Part shown: one piece after another, positions 1 through 11,659 of the stretch
Layout: each line of letters begins with the position of its first letter
Position numbering within the stretch: position 1 is the first letter of the stretch
DNA from: Diogma glabrata
Taxonomy: Eukaryota > Arthropoda > Insecta > Diptera > Cylindrotomidae
Assembly (NCBI GenBank): GCA_963693315.1
Contig: OY856188.1
Coordinates: 189,121,604 to 189,185,603, forward strand
DNA length: 64,000 nt
Direction of reading: 5' to 3'
Translations under genes and position numbers: made by a program
The notes under the pieces: generated by a model
Told to the model about the DNA's origin: nothing
What the model saw: only the letters and a program-made list of their open reading frames with translations
Database searches by the model: none

Positions 1-905
1 AAAGCAAAATTATCTAATTATCACCAATTCCACAAATTTTGAATGATTTTTTAATGCTTTATCTTGTGCAGCTACCTAATCTAAAACCTATTGTGACACA
101 CCCAAGTAGGTTTTGCCAGACATTGATATACGGCCAAGCACTGGTCCATTAATGGTTAACAGTACTTGGCTATTGTTGCTGGGCCAATACTAGAACCAAT
201 CATCGGCCGATCTATGGTTTACAGAAAATAGCCAGTATATTGTTACCTTTTAATGGCCAAGCAATGGCCCATGAATGGTAAATATTACTTGGCTATTGTT
301 ATTGCGCCAGTACTGTAGCCATGAATTTACCGATCTGTCATTTTTTTAAAATTTCACTAGAGTATTATCCCTTTTAGAAATACATAGTTTGAAAAATTTC
401 ACATATAGTTTAGTTATCGCCTTGTCGGTTGAAAGACTATGGTAATAAAGAAAAGGTTGGTATATGTTTTAATTTATTTTCATTTCTATTTTATTTTAAT
501 TATTTTCTAAATAATTTATTTAAATTTATGTATAAAAAATATTATTTTATATTTTTTTTTATTGCGGAGTACTGGCGGAGTCAGGGCGGTGTTTGCCATC
601 ACTCAGCCATTCTTGCAACTGAACCAGTGCTATGGGGAGTTTTGAATTTTTTTCGTCATTTTTATTTTATTTTAAATTAGTTTGTATTTAATTTATTTAA
701 ATTTACTTATGATAATAATGTATATTTTTTTTAACGGCTCAGTCATGGTTGCCAGTATTTGGCCCAAGAATGGCAACCATTTATTGTCCGAAGTTATCAT
801 CCAGTAAAATTATGTTAATGGCCCAGTCGTGATTGCCAGTACTCGCCCATTGCTGCATTACTGGCGGCTAGTAATAGACAATTACTGGACCAGTTGTACA
901 ACCTT
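1..905. repeat. Degenerate direct repeats rich in GGCCMAGTA-like words
   Basis: Two copies of a roughly 123-bp unit start near 132 and 255, each with GGCCAAGCA, a variant of TGGTCCATTAATGG, and ACTTGGCTATTGTT. Related words (GGCCCAGT, TTGCCAGTA, TACTGGCGG) return at 565-640 and 740-900 in both orientations. The arrangement looks like subterminal repeats of a DNA transposon, but I see no matching terminus. No gene is supported here: the short open frames are chance or read through the repeats. Confidence 0.55.
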
Positions 906-1780
906 GTATGGGCAGCTAAATACGAAGGTATTTTTGGATTTCTTGCTTTTGTTTGTAGTTTTTTATCCTCAAGAGCCTTGGCTATATGCAAATCATATGA
1001 TGTATTATAAAATTCTTGACAACTGCGGTTGAAACACACATCTAACGGTTGGAGAAGTCCTGTTAATGTCTTTTGAATCAAAATTAGATAAATATTACAT
1101 TTATCAATTTTTTTACTATTCATTAAAGTCACATGTGGGCCATAACGGTCAATAAGTAATAGAGTTGGCTGCTTATAGAAGGATGTTTCAGCCCACTTAA
1201 CCACAATGTTTTCAATATAGTTATAAAAAATAGTTTCACTCCACATACCGGTTTTATTTCCATTTACCAGGCAACCCTGAGATACGACAGGTGTCTTTAT
1301 CAAATTAGAAAAAAGTAAATGTGGTTGGTAAATTTTTCCTTCCATGTTGATAGCGAATGTAACCGTGAATCTTTCATGTGACGATGAAGCCTTGCGCATC
1401 AAAATGTTTCGCTTACCTTTGGTAGTAGTTATTGACTTTTGTTCAGTTTCAAAGTAACGTGGCACTTGATCAAAATTAATTACGTTGAGTGTTTCAAAAT
1501 TGTGCTTTTTTATAATTTCAAAAACGTCATTATGAAAAGTATTGATAATGTCATCTACATTATTAGGTAGAATCTTTGAAGTTGTTTGCCTTCTAGAAAC
1601 AAGATGATGACGTTTTTTTAAATGTTCAGAAGATGTATAAAAGTAGAATATTTGATTGAACTTGAATAATTCAGTATAAGTTTGATTAATTTTGATTGTA
1701 AAAATTTTTGGCGAGTGTATTAGGAAGTCTGTCCGTGTAAGAATACTGTAGTTGGTGTTATGTGTTTTATGTGGAGACAT
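815..1780 (-). pseudogene. pogo/Tigger-like DDE transposase fragment
   Basis: This open frame of 321 codons matches the DDE_1 superfamily (pogo/Tigger/Jerky), which cuts and pastes DNA in the nucleus. Visible blocks in order are NFDQVPRYFE with the first catalytic Asp, LLLIDRYGPH with the second, and LLQPLDVCFN with the third acidic residue in the usual QPLD setting. The N-terminal CENP-B-type helix-turn-helix region is absent, and the first 60 or so codons do not resemble the family. The last 30 codons or so (below about 905) read into the flanking repeat, so the C-terminus is not native. It abuts a LINE ORF1 remnant on the same strand. Superfamily assignment is good; subfamily is uncertain. 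Confidence 0.75.
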
Positions 1781-1799
1781 TATAGGGCTTATATATTAG

Positions 1800-3360
1800 G
1801 GAGAGTCCTGATTTTATGAACTGTTGAGGTTAACATTGTTTCCTAAGGCATTTCGGAGTATTGTTTCTATTTCGTTGGATAGATTTCCTATTCGAATTAG
1901 AGGTAAGTCATACCCCTGGTTGGTCTATAGGTGGTGGATATTAATTTGTTAAACATTTCTTTTATGTCAGCATTTATTTTGGCGATGTTTCTAAAATCTT
2001 CCAGGAAATTATTCATTTTCTTTTTTACTTCTTGGTTAAGTTCTTTTTTAAATTTCAACATTTCTGTTTTGAGTTTTTTTATTTCAATGTTTTCTTGGAT
2101 TTCGTTTTTTTGTTTTCAATGTTGGTTTTTTTTAACTATATCTATTTCCTCAGTAAGTGATTTGATCATTTCCATCAATGTGGATTCTTTTTTCAATTCT
2201 TCTCTATGTTTGATGTTGCTATTTTTTGTCTGTTCTAGTTCTTCCTTCATCATGTTAACAGTAATTGTGTCATTTATTTCTTTTTCATTTTTGATCTTCT
2301 CCATTTCTGTTTTTAAGTCGTCGATCTCTTTCAAGAGTTCCTCTCTATCCGAAACCAAGTTTGAGTTAAACCATACGTTTTTTGTAGAGTTGGGTAGTGC
2401 TGGGAAATTAAAACAGTCTATGGCTTGTTCTTTTGTTTTGTTATATTTGAATGCTTCTGAATAGGATAGTTTTTTTTGTTGTCATCCAGAATTTTATGTT
2501 TTTTTGACTGGTATATTCCTGGCATTTCATATCGTTGGCCTTATGCGGGCCCTTTACAGTGGAATCAGATCGTGGTTGTTTCGCAATCTGTCGAGGTGTG
2601 ATTGGCGGCTCCACAATTTATACAGTTCTCTTTACCCTGGCAGAACTTTGCTTTATGTCCGAATCTAAGACATTTAATGCACATAATTGAGTTTGGAATG
2701 TAATGCCTAATAGGCCTTTTTTCTTCGAATAATTTGATGGTTTCTGGGAGCGTATTAACTCTAAATTTAATTTTTAAGGCTGTGGTGGATCCGCCTTTTG
2801 GGTATCAGAATTCTATTTATGTATTCTATCTATGTTTAGGATTCTATACCTTTCTTCCAAATTGTCTTTTATTTGTACTAGGTCAATGTCTAGTGGAATT
2901 TTATTAATGATACGTATGGATTCCAAGATAAAGTTGGGAATATAGATATCTGTTCCCAGGATATCTTTCAATTCCTTGTCATTGATGATTTTGTTGGCAG
3001 TTGCCCTATCTTTTGTGATAATTTTAATTTTGTTACTATTAATTTGTTCTACTTTTACTATGGTCCCCATTCTTTTTTGTTTTAGTTTTTTGGCAAATAA
3101 TATGTCACTGATACTTTTTTTTTTCAGCGAGTAGGGTGAAAGGCTCTAAATCTCCTGGAATGTATTTTGGTGTGATTCGTTCTTTATCTGTTGTAGTGTC
3201 ATTTTGATTTCTCATTTCGTTGTAAGTGAGGTTGTCTGTGAAAGCTTTTTTATTTTGTGTTCTTGTGTAATGCGGGATACCTTTTTTTAGGTTATTAGGT
3301 GTGTTGAATCCTTCATTTCTTGGTCCTCCTCCGTAAATATGGTAGAAGCTGTAGGTGAGT
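1800..3360 (-). pseudogene. Decayed non-LTR retrotransposon ORF1 (Gag-like)
   Basis: Minus-strand coding remnants run from about 3360 down to 1800, broken by frameshifts and stops. Around 3070-2813 lies an RRM-like segment beginning MGTIVKVEQINSNKIKIITK. At 2690-2600 there is a CCHC zinc knuckle reading CIKCLRFGHKAKFC, followed by a second cysteine cluster. At 2358-2116 there is a strongly charged coiled coil. This order matches ORF1 of Jockey/I-group LINEs, an RNA-binding chaperone of the retrotransposition particle. No endonuclease or reverse transcriptase of the same element is visible next to it. The T-rich opposite-strand frame at 1931-2464 is a shadow. Confidence 0.7.
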
Positions 3361-5140
3361 TATCCCCATATCTTCTGTGTTAGTATATATTAAATTAAAA
3401 ATTTCTAAATTATCATAGAGTTATACTCTATGCGTCCAACTTAATGTTGTTAGGTGTGGTGTTCGATACCATTCATATGCAAATGTGGTTTATGTTTTTC
3501 CACTATATAATGAAATGGTGTTTTGAACGTGTTGGGATTATTATATTGTTCAAAGTGGTTTGTTAGAAATCAGTTGCAAGAGGCTAGGAAAATCAATTAT
3601 GCCTGGATCTTGAACTGTGATTTTATTTGCTCAGGCGAATTTAAATTGTTTTCACTATTATTGAAGACTACGTATGAGACGGTCAGAAGTGATTCGAGAG
3701 TCCATTCAAATTAATTACCCGCTCAACGCAATGTGCAATTATGTTCGAATGTTCTTACAATGTTAGTATTTTAAATATCTATGTCGCTTTAGTTTGTTAT
3801 AAAACAATAGTTTATTATGATATAATATAATATTCCACTATAATACAATTCCAAACTCTCCAATCTGAATTCAAAAAATTATCTGAGTTTATACTAAATC
3901 GAATATAGTACTAATATGTTATTGAACACGCCCTGTACGTAAATTCCAACTTTTTTGTATTAAGAATATTGAATTTAACTTTTAATGGATTTTTATTTGA
4001 TATAATATAAGCGCTCAGCAATCGAATCAATATAGTTTTGGATCAAGTGTAAATTTCTTACCTGGGTGATATTTAGGAGTTCCTAAATATTCAGCTTATG
4101 CCTATAAGTTATTTTCCAGTAATTTTGAAATTGTTGTTTTTTGCGGAATTGATCACTATGATCCAGTGTGTTTGTGTGTGAGTTCTTCTGATCCGTTGTA
4201 ATTGCTACTTGCTATATTGTTGTTTGTCTGGATGTCATGTGCGTCTTATCAAATAGTGATAAGAATTTTGTAGATTATTTTTTTGGTGGAAATCCTTGAA
4301 TCCTTGAGCTCGTCTTATCAAATAGTGATAAGAATTTTGTAGATTATTCAATTTGGTGGAAATCCTTGATTGTAGTTGCAGAAATATTTTTATGTTGATG
4401 TTGCGTGGTTATGAAATTGTGAGCATCTGTTGTGTGTTGCTCGCAGTAAAACCACGTTTAATTGAATCCAGAATAATCTGAGATTTGTATGTACTATTTG
4501 GTAACAAATATGAAGGTATTGGAGAGTGCTTGTTCCTGTACCTTTCTGCTTGGTTAAATGTGGTGGATGAGTTGATTTATTAAGTATTAAATTGGATTCC
4601 ACCCCCTTAATAAATATAATTATGAGTATATGACACTTTTATATATTTATTTATTAAAAACGTCCTAATTTTACAATCATTCCAAATACATTTGAAGATT
4701 TTCGATCAGTTAGGTTCGGAGCTAATCAAGGTAAGAAAACACGAAAAAACGTCATTATTCAAAATTATACAAAAAATGTTGAGGTGTGAAATTCCAAAAC
4801 AAATTTTTAAGAAATACTGAAAGGAATCCCTTTCATATGATACCCTACTTGAATCTATAAAAAGATGTATTTTCTCAAAGGTCTCACATCGTACCCCTGT
4901 AAACCAAACGAAAACCACGTTAGTTTTATTTGTATCCGTCATTTCATGTGGACAGATTAGTTTTATACGCCCCTCAAATTTCAAATCCACAGCATTTATA
5001 GTTTACGAGATAATCGATATAATGTGAAAAACTCGTTTTACTCTCACCAACAGTGTTCCGTTTAAAAAACTGAACGCTAAAAATTGAAACTGTCCACTAA
5101 AAAGTCCACTTCCACACTTTTCTTTAGTTTTCTGCATAGG
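3361..5140. other. AT-rich spacer without recognisable genes
   Basis: No coding family is recognised on either strand. The frames at 3523-3714, 4390-4602 and 4706-4990 show no domain, codon bias or splice context. The stretch holds a short tandem duplication at 4242-4373 and, from about 5040, sequence leading into the satellite. Confidence 0.5.
4242..4373. repeat. Tandem duplication, unit 69 bp, two copies
   Basis: The block starting CGTCTTATCAAATAGTGATA at 4242 is repeated from 4311. The copies differ mainly around 4280-4310, where the first holds extra T residues and a short CCTTGAATC extension. It is a simple local duplication with no sign of coding function. Confidence 0.85.
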
Positions 5141-5149
5141 ATCTTGATG

Positions 5150-8100
5150 AAACTTTGGCAAATGATGCAGGTTCACTTGAAAATGGAAGATCTGGATTCA
5201 TTTCAAATTTGGACAAAATGGCGGGGGGTCTCCCGAACACCTATAAGTTTAAATCTTGAATAACTTCTGATTCCGGGCTATGATCTTATTGAAACTTAGT
5301 ATATAAGGTTTAAGTACTGTTTCAAATGTTTCTGCATACCAACTTCCGGTTTGTCACTTCCGGTTAAAAAGTTTTTTTTTCAGGTGTTTATCCCTACTGT
5401 AGCCTACAATTACCGATCGATTTTCATGAAACGTTGTGAAAAGCTTTTAAATAACATGAGAAAGATTTTATCAGCTTTTGGAGCACATTGGATAAAGGGT
5501 TGGGGGGTCCACCATACAACAGGTGGTTTTTTCCACAAAGTTTTTATGTTTGTTGGGAGCATAAAACATTCATTCGTTAATGAATTTTGATGACACTTTG
5601 GAAAAAGACGCAAACATGTATGACAAAGAACTGATTAGTTTTTGAGCGATAGTGAACAAAGTGGTGGGGGGTCCCTGGAGCACCTGTTTTTTTGAAAGCT
5701 CAATAACTTCTGTACCTGATAAGCGAATTGGATGAAACTTGGTATATGAGTATGTAGTACGGTTTAAAATAGTTCTGCATCCCAACTTCCGGTTTTTCAC
5801 TTCCGGTAAAAAAATTTTTTTTGTACTTTTTTGAAGTTTTTTCAGTGTCTTTATGCACACTACAGCCTACAATAATGAAGTGATTATGATGAAACTTATG
5901 GAATAGGGTTCCAATTAGTGTGAAAAGATAATTATCATGTTTTGGGACACATTGATTAAAGTGGTGGGGGGTCTACCATACAAATGCTGACTTTTCACAT
6001 TTTGTTTTTTAAGTTTGTTGGGAGCATACAGACTTCATTCATTAATTTATTTTATTGACACTTTGGAAAAAAATGGAGACTTAAGTAACAAAGAACTGAT
6101 TAGGTTTTGGACAATATTGGAATAAGTGGTGGGGGTCCTCCCGAACACCTGTTTAATGTGTCACACTTTTTTCAATGTTTGTTGGGAGCACACAGCATTC
6201 GTTCGTGAACGAATTTTGATGACACTTTGGAAAAAGATGCAAACATGTATGGCAAAGAACTGATTAGTTTTTGAGCGATAGTGAACAAAGTGATGGGGGG
6301 TCCCTGGAGCACCTGTTTTTTTGAAAGCTCTATAACTTCTGTACCTGATAAGCGAATTGGATGAAACTTGGTACATGAGTATGTAGTACGGTTAACAATA
6401 GTTCTGCATCCCAACTTCCGGTTTTTCACTTCCCTTAAAAAAAATTTTTTTGTACTTTTTTGAAGTTTTTTCAGTGTCTTTATGCACACTACAGCCTACA
6501 ATAATGAAGTGATTATGATGAAACTTATGGAATAGGGTTCCAATTAGTGTTTGAAAGATAATTATCATGTTTTGGGACACATTGATCAAAGTGGTGGGGG
6601 GTCTACCATACAAATGCAGACTTTTCACACTTTGTTTTTTAAGTTTGTTGGGAGCATACAGACTTCATTCAATAATTTATTTTATTGACACTTTGAAAAA
6701 AGATGGAAACTTAAGTAACAAAGAACTGATTAGTTTTTGGATAATATTGGAATAAGTGGTGGGGGTCCTCCCGAACACCTGTTTAATGTGTCACACTTTT
6801 TTCAATGTTTGTTGGGAGCACACAGCATTCGTTCGTTATCGAATTTTGATGACACTTTGCAAAAAGATGCAAACATGTATGGCAAAGAACTGATTAGTTT
6901 TTGAGCGATAGTGAACAAAGTGGTGAGGGGTCCCTGGAGCACCTGTTTTTTTAAAAGCTCTATAACTTCTGTACCTGATAAGCGAATTGGATGAAACTTG
7001 GTACATGAGTATGTAGTACGATTTACAATAGTTCTGCGTCCCAACTTCCGGTTTTTCACTTCCGGTAAAAAAAAAATTTTGTACTTTTTTGAAGTTTTTT
7101 CAGTGTCTTTATGCACACTACAGCCTACAATAATGAAGTGATTATGATGAAACTTATGGAATAGGGTTCCAATTAATGTAAGAAGATAATTATCATCCTT
7201 TGGGACACATTGATCAAAGTGGCGGGGGGTCTACCATACAACTGCTGACTTATCACACTTTGTTTTTAAAGTTTGTTGGGAGCATACAGACTTCATTCAT
7301 TAATCAATTCTAATGACACTTTGGAAAAAGATGGAAACTTAAATGACAAGGAACTGATTAGTTTTTGGACAATATTGGGATAAGTGGTACGGGGTCTCCC
7401 GAACACCTGTTTACTGTGTCATCATTTTTTCAATGTTTGTTGGGAGCACACAGCATTCGTTCGTGAACCAATTTTGATGACACTTTGGAAAAAGATGCAA
7501 ACATGTATGGCAAAGAACTGATTAGTTTTTGAGCGATAGTGAACAAAGTGGTGGGGGGTGTCCCATACAACTGTTTTTTTTTTAAGCTCAATAACATCTG
7601 TACCTGATAATCGAATTGGATGAAACTTTGTACATAAGCATTTAGTATGATTTACAAAAATTCTGCATCCAACTTCCGGTTTTTTACTTCCGGTAAAAAA
7701 AAATTTTTTTTAATTGTTGGCAGTTTTTTCAGTATCTTTATGCACACTACAGCCTACAATAATGAAGTGATTATGATAAAACTTATGGAAAGGTTTCAAT
7801 TAGTGTAAGAAGATAATTATCATCTTTTGGGACACATTGATCAAAGTGGCGGGGGATCTACCATACAACTGCTGACTTTTCACACTTGGTTTTTAAAGTT
7901 TGTTGGGAGCATACAGATTTCATTCATTAATCAATTTTAATGGCACTTTGAAAAAAGATAAAGACTTTATTGACAAAGAATTGACTAGTTTTTGGACAAT
8001 ATTGGGATAAGTGGTGGGGGTCCTCCCGAACACCTGTTTATTGTTTCAATGTTTGTTGGAAGCATACAACATTCGTTCGTTAAGTAATTTTGATTACACT

Positions 8101-8330
8101 TTGCAAAAAGATGCAAATATGTATGGCAAGAAACTGATTAGTTTTTTTTAGCGATAGTGAACAAAGTGGTAGGGGGTCCTCCAAGCACCTGTTATTTTGG
8201 AAGCTCAATAACTTCTGTACCTGATAATCGAGTTGGATGAAATTTGGTACATACACATTTAGTACGGTTTACAACAGTTCTGCATCCTAACTTCCGCTTT
8301 GTCACTTCCGATAAAATTTTTGTTTACTTC
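5150..8330. repeat. Satellite array with 629-bp higher-order repeat
   Basis: The landmark GTTTGTTGGGAGCA recurs at 5548, 6177, 6807, 7435 and 8051 (spacing 629, 630, 628, 616). A second landmark series recurs at 6013, 6643, 7271 and 7898 (630, 628, 627). Inside each 629-bp unit a shorter module recurs: a GATGAAACTT word, a GTGGTGGGGGGTC word, then a variable CACCTG or CATACAA tail. This suggests about four diverged monomers of 150-165 bp per unit. Each unit also holds two CACTTCCGGT-type words next to AACTTCCGGTTTT. The last copy is truncated near 8330. The minus-strand open frames here (for example 5570-5860, 6172-6489, 6802-7116) repeat with the array and are not genes. Confidence 0.92.
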
Positions 8331-8712
8331 TTCTCGTACAACAGAATTTATGTTTGTTGAGATACTACTACCTGCTTTAATATTTTTATTATTAGAACTA
8401 CGAAGTCCATAATATTGGTTAGCTTTTAATTAAAGTATTTTATGGATATTAGCTCATTATATATCCAGAACACTATGTTTCCAGAGCTGTGGTGAAGTCA
8501 GCCTATGCATCAGCGTCGCAATATTTTTTTTTTGATATCATCAAGGTTGTATTCGTAGCCATTGAGCAGCATGACTTCTGAAATTTCTTTATGTATTTCC
8601 ATTCGTTTATTCCTATTTTTATAGTCAGAATGCCGAACATTATTACACTGTCCAATTTCCTGTCAAATTTTTTTATTTGACCAATTTATTTGATAGTGTA
8701 ATATGCGTCTGA
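8331..8712. other. Unassigned spacer
   Basis: AT-rich sequence between the satellite and the Harbinger-type element. I see no gene, repeat boundary or RNA structure that can be supported. Confidence 0.4.
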
Positions 8713-8745
8713 GACTGCGTTCCAATTGAATGCTAAATAGTCTCC
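8713..8745 (+). repeat. Left terminal inverted repeat of the Harbinger-like element
   Basis: A 33-bp end matching the reverse complement of 10262-10293 with one substitution and about 1-2 bp of indel near AAATAGTC/AATGGTC. Confidence 0.85.
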
Positions 8746-8979
8746 GCAATGCTAAATCAATTTAGCACATTTTCGAGTTGACTAAATCCACCAATTTTAA
8801 ATGTTTGTAGACTTATTTGAATTGAGTAGGCTTATTTGAACTGACAGTTAAACGTTAACGTTAACGTTAACCTAATTATATTTTACGAATAATTTAAACA
8901 TAAACATAAATTCAAAATACACACATATATTACAAAAACCTTAAATGAATTAGCTTGCATCTGGAATGGATAGAATAAT

Positions 8980-9365
8980 CGAGTTTTTTTTATTGATATA
9001 AGGGCTGTATAATTCAACAGTACATTTTATCTTTATATGTGTACCATCAATTGCACAGCTTTCATAAATGCTGGTGAAGAAGCTTGAGATGGTATAAAAT
9101 GTTTGTTGAGGGTAAAATTATTTGAAAATGTCCAAGTATTTGCTAGATATTCGAAACGCTGTAGTTTTAGGTATGTTTAATTTGGTAGATAAAACTCTGT
9201 AGCTAGCCAAAACAAAAATAGTGTCAATTCATGTCCGATTGAATTGATTCATAATGTTTTGCCGGAATCAATTTTAAAACTTGCCGACACGATTGAGTGT
9301 TTAATCTTAAATGTCGTTTAGTTAATAGGTCATTCAAGGCTATGATCCCATTTACTATGTCATGA
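8980..9365 (-). pseudogene. PIF/Harbinger transposase N-terminal remnant
   Basis: Read on the minus strand, about 9360-9260 gives ALNDLLTKRHLRLNTQSCRQ-like sequence and about 9090-9020 gives SCAIDGTHIKIKC. IDGTHI with the first catalytic Asp is the signature of DDE_4 transposases (PIF/Harbinger, HARBI1). The frame is interrupted between and after these blocks, and the middle and C-terminal catalytic residues are missing, so the protein cannot act. It sits between the terminal repeats and is the likely source gene of this element. Confidence 0.75.
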
Positions 9366-9448
9366 ACACTCCCTAAACGTTAAACGTTATAGTACCTTAA
9401 CCCCTACAATTATGCACACGATAAAAATTTGTACATATATGTAAAATA

Positions 9449-9702
9449 TATCGTCGGCTACAAAGCATTTACGTGTATCTACATTTTAAAAAAATGGGAC
9501 GGAAGTTCACAAAACGATTCATTGCGCTTCTAAACAAGCTTGAAAATTATCAATAAAAGTTTATCAATAAATAAAAAAAAACATTTTTTAACTATTGATC
9601 GTAACTTTTTCTTAAAAGCTTGTTTAGAGTCGCAATAAATCGTTTTGTGAGCTTCTTTTTTTTTCTAAATTGTAGTTACACGTAAATGCTCTGTAGCCGA
9701 TA
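9449..9702. mobile_element. Nested MITE with ~90-bp inverted arms
   Basis: The arm 9449-9542 (from TATCGTCGGCTAC) pairs with the reverse complement of 9617-9702 (from TATCGGCTAC), sharing CATTTACGTGT, TTCACAAAACGATT and CTAAACAAGCTT. About 75 bp of AT-rich loop separates the arms. There is no coding capacity. It interrupts the Harbinger-like element. Confidence 0.8.
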
Positions 9703-9772
9703 CTTTTATTAAAACAATACTACGCATTTCCAAATACTCATACAATTCTGCATCGCTTCTCAAAAGCTTGAT

Positions 9773-10090
9773 ATTTTTTTTTTTTTTTTTAATAAAATGT
9801 GTTGTGTAATAGGGTTTAGAATATGTGTCACAACAACACATAAATACCTTTTAAGACCTAGGTCTAGACCTGGGTCCCACAACAACTGGCGTTCTAAGGT
9901 GTAGATTAACGCTTTTTTTAAACATCTGTGGGTTGAAGCCACCTGAGACTAAGTGTTCCGGCAAACTATTCCATTTGTACGCAGTTCGGACAAAGAAGTC
10001 TCTCTGCGATCTGCCAGTATGACAGCGCGGGATCTTTACCGTTTCACTGGTTGCGGCAGCCGACTGCCGAGTGGAACGGGAGTAAAAATA
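9773..10090 (-). mobile_element. 5'-truncated non-LTR retrotransposon 3' end
   Basis: On the minus strand 10040-9870 encodes RSQRDFFVRTAYKWNSLPEH followed by a segment like FNPQMFKKSVNLHL. This is the typical extreme C-terminus of insect LINE reverse transcriptases, where FF-RTA-WNSLP and a terminal helix are shared. About 100 bp of 3' UTR follow, then a poly-A tract that appears as a T run on the plus strand at 9775-9792. The rest of the element is missing, as in 5'-truncated target-primed insertions. Confidence 0.75.
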
Positions 10091-10293
10091 AGTTTGAGTT
10101 TGTATATTAGATATACAATTTCATTATTTTAGTTTTATTGCAAAACCGTCAATAAAAATTATTTGTTTTTTACACCTGGTGTTCAAATTCATAATTATTT
10201 AGCAGAAATGAATTGGAACGATATCATGCTAAATTTTTCAATTTAGCATGATATAGAATTTGGAGACCATTAGCATTCAATTGTAACGCAGTC

Positions 10294-11330
10294 TAAGTTT
10301 CGTGTATGTATTACAATACGAACTAGTACTGCTATCTATATCTACATCTTCATTTGTTTTTACACACTTTTATTTAACTTGACTCTTGAGAGCTTTGATT
10401 GGTGGAATTTTGTGATTCATTTTTCAGTAACTTCCCATTATGTGATTGATCCCAAATTGAAAAGACAAGTTTGTTGAAGCAGTCAGTACGTATTTCTAAA
10501 ACTTTTAAAGCAAAAAACTTTATAAATCTGAAGAAAAAAAATTCAAATTTTTCTTCATTCTGAAAGACCTTAGAGAATTGCACTGAAATCCTCATCCTCT
10601 GGTTGACTCATTTTGAGCGAAGGAATTTTGGTAATACTGTGTATATCATTATAATCATAGACATCATGCATGTTTGTGTCATTTCATATGGACAAAAGGC
10701 CTTACATTATAAATAATGAACACAAAAAAAATAAAAGTATGACATTTCGTTCAAAGCTTATAGACCTTTTTTCTTAAAGTTCAAATCGTTATTTTACAAT
10801 CGTTGCAGCAATCGTTACAGCAATGATAATTAAAAATCAGTTATTATGTATGAAAATATGAAAATCCATAAGATCTGAATGCCCATTTACCGCGCTGAAA
10901 TTTTGCTCATACTGAGTATCTCTTTATAATAGAGGACATATTACACATTTTTGTCATTTTTATATGAAAAAATGGCCTTCAATTGTAAATAATGAGTGAT
11001 TTGTATTTCGAAAATTTTAAATAATTGTTATTTCTTCTAAATCCAGATTGTTTTGTGTTCTCGTTAAGTTTGTTTTACTATAGTTGCATAATTATTATTT
11101 TTTCAATCCATTTTAATACATAATTAATGATTTCTAATTATCATTGCTGTATGTAATCTGTCAATTACATACAGTAATATAACGATTCGAATTTTAAGGA
11201 AAAAGCTCTATAATTTAGACCTTTTTTCCGAAAAAAACTTGACATTTGGTGCGAACATATATATTTAATAATTTATGTACAACTTAAAATTAATACAATG
11301 AGCAAAGAAACGTACTAAAATTTTACACTG
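10294..11330. other. Non-coding stretch with diverged direct and inverted repeats
   Basis: No gene is recognised; the 10374-10595 minus frame has no known domain. Two diverged direct copies are visible (10610-10725 and 10905-11010, sharing a TTTTG..AATACTG word, TGTCATTT and TATGRAMAAA..GGCCTT). An inverted pair (about 10755-10850 and 11105-11232) shares AATCGTTATWTTAC, AGCAATGATAATTA and TAGACCTTTTTTC. Together they look like the remains of an inverted-repeat element. Confidence 0.55.
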
Positions 11331-11465
11331 GAATAAAAGTGGATGGCGCATTCAGAAAGGAAAGGAAATAAACGTTGGTAGTCTCTCTTGTTAGAGATTA
11401 ATATAGCATACATTTGTTCCTTTTCTATATTAATGTATGCGTCACCCACTTTTATTTTATGTAAC
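11330..11465. repeat. Hairpin MITE-like repeat
   Basis: Near 11333-11368 ATAAAAGTGGATGGCGCAT is followed by GAAAGGAAAGG. Its inverted partner at 11420-11458 reads as ATGCGTCACCCACTTTTAT on the plus strand. The loop is about 50 bp. There is no coding potential, and the boundaries are approximate. Confidence 0.65.
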
Positions 11466-11659
11466 AAATGGGAACGGAAAACTGTTTGTCAATCGAAAAT
11501 TAGCATTTTAAATTAGTCAAAAATTTAATATTTGCATCTATGCTAAGATGTGTTAAATACCATTTAAATATTTTTTCTTCTAGCAATTTCAAAGGAAATA
11601 TAATTATAAAAGACATAACGCTGGTGTTAATGCAAAATTTATTTTCTACTTTTTAGTTC

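Larger units (their letters stand above)
8713..10293 (-). mobile_element. PIF/Harbinger-like DNA transposon with terminal inverted repeats
   Basis: The ends at 8713-8745 and 10262-10293 are inverted copies that begin GACTGCGTTMCAATTGAATG and continue to GTCTCC. Just inside each end there is a second small hairpin built on GCTAAAT...ATTTAGC. The flanking trinucleotides are TGA (left) and TAA (right), compatible with a diverged 3-bp target duplication of TWA type, the rule for PIF/Harbinger elements. Inside on the minus strand lies a transposase remnant (8980-9365). The element also carries a nested MITE (9449-9702) and a truncated LINE (9773-10090). The superfamily call rests on the AIDGTHIKIK motif; the ends alone would not prove it. 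Confidence 0.75.

Noticed and set aside
1931..2464. 177-codon plus-strand frame resembling a Ser/Phe-rich membrane protein
   Set aside because: It is the reverse of the coiled-coil part of the LINE ORF1 on the minus strand.
5410..7116. Series of similar minus-strand open frames (67-105 codons) that look like a small gene family
   Set aside because: They recur with the 629-bp satellite period, drift in length, have no domain and lie wholly in tandem repeats.
8850..8872. ACGTTAACGTTAACGTTAAC run as a telomere-like repeat
   Set aside because: Only three to four short units, not the insect TTAGG repeat, and located inside a DNA transposon.
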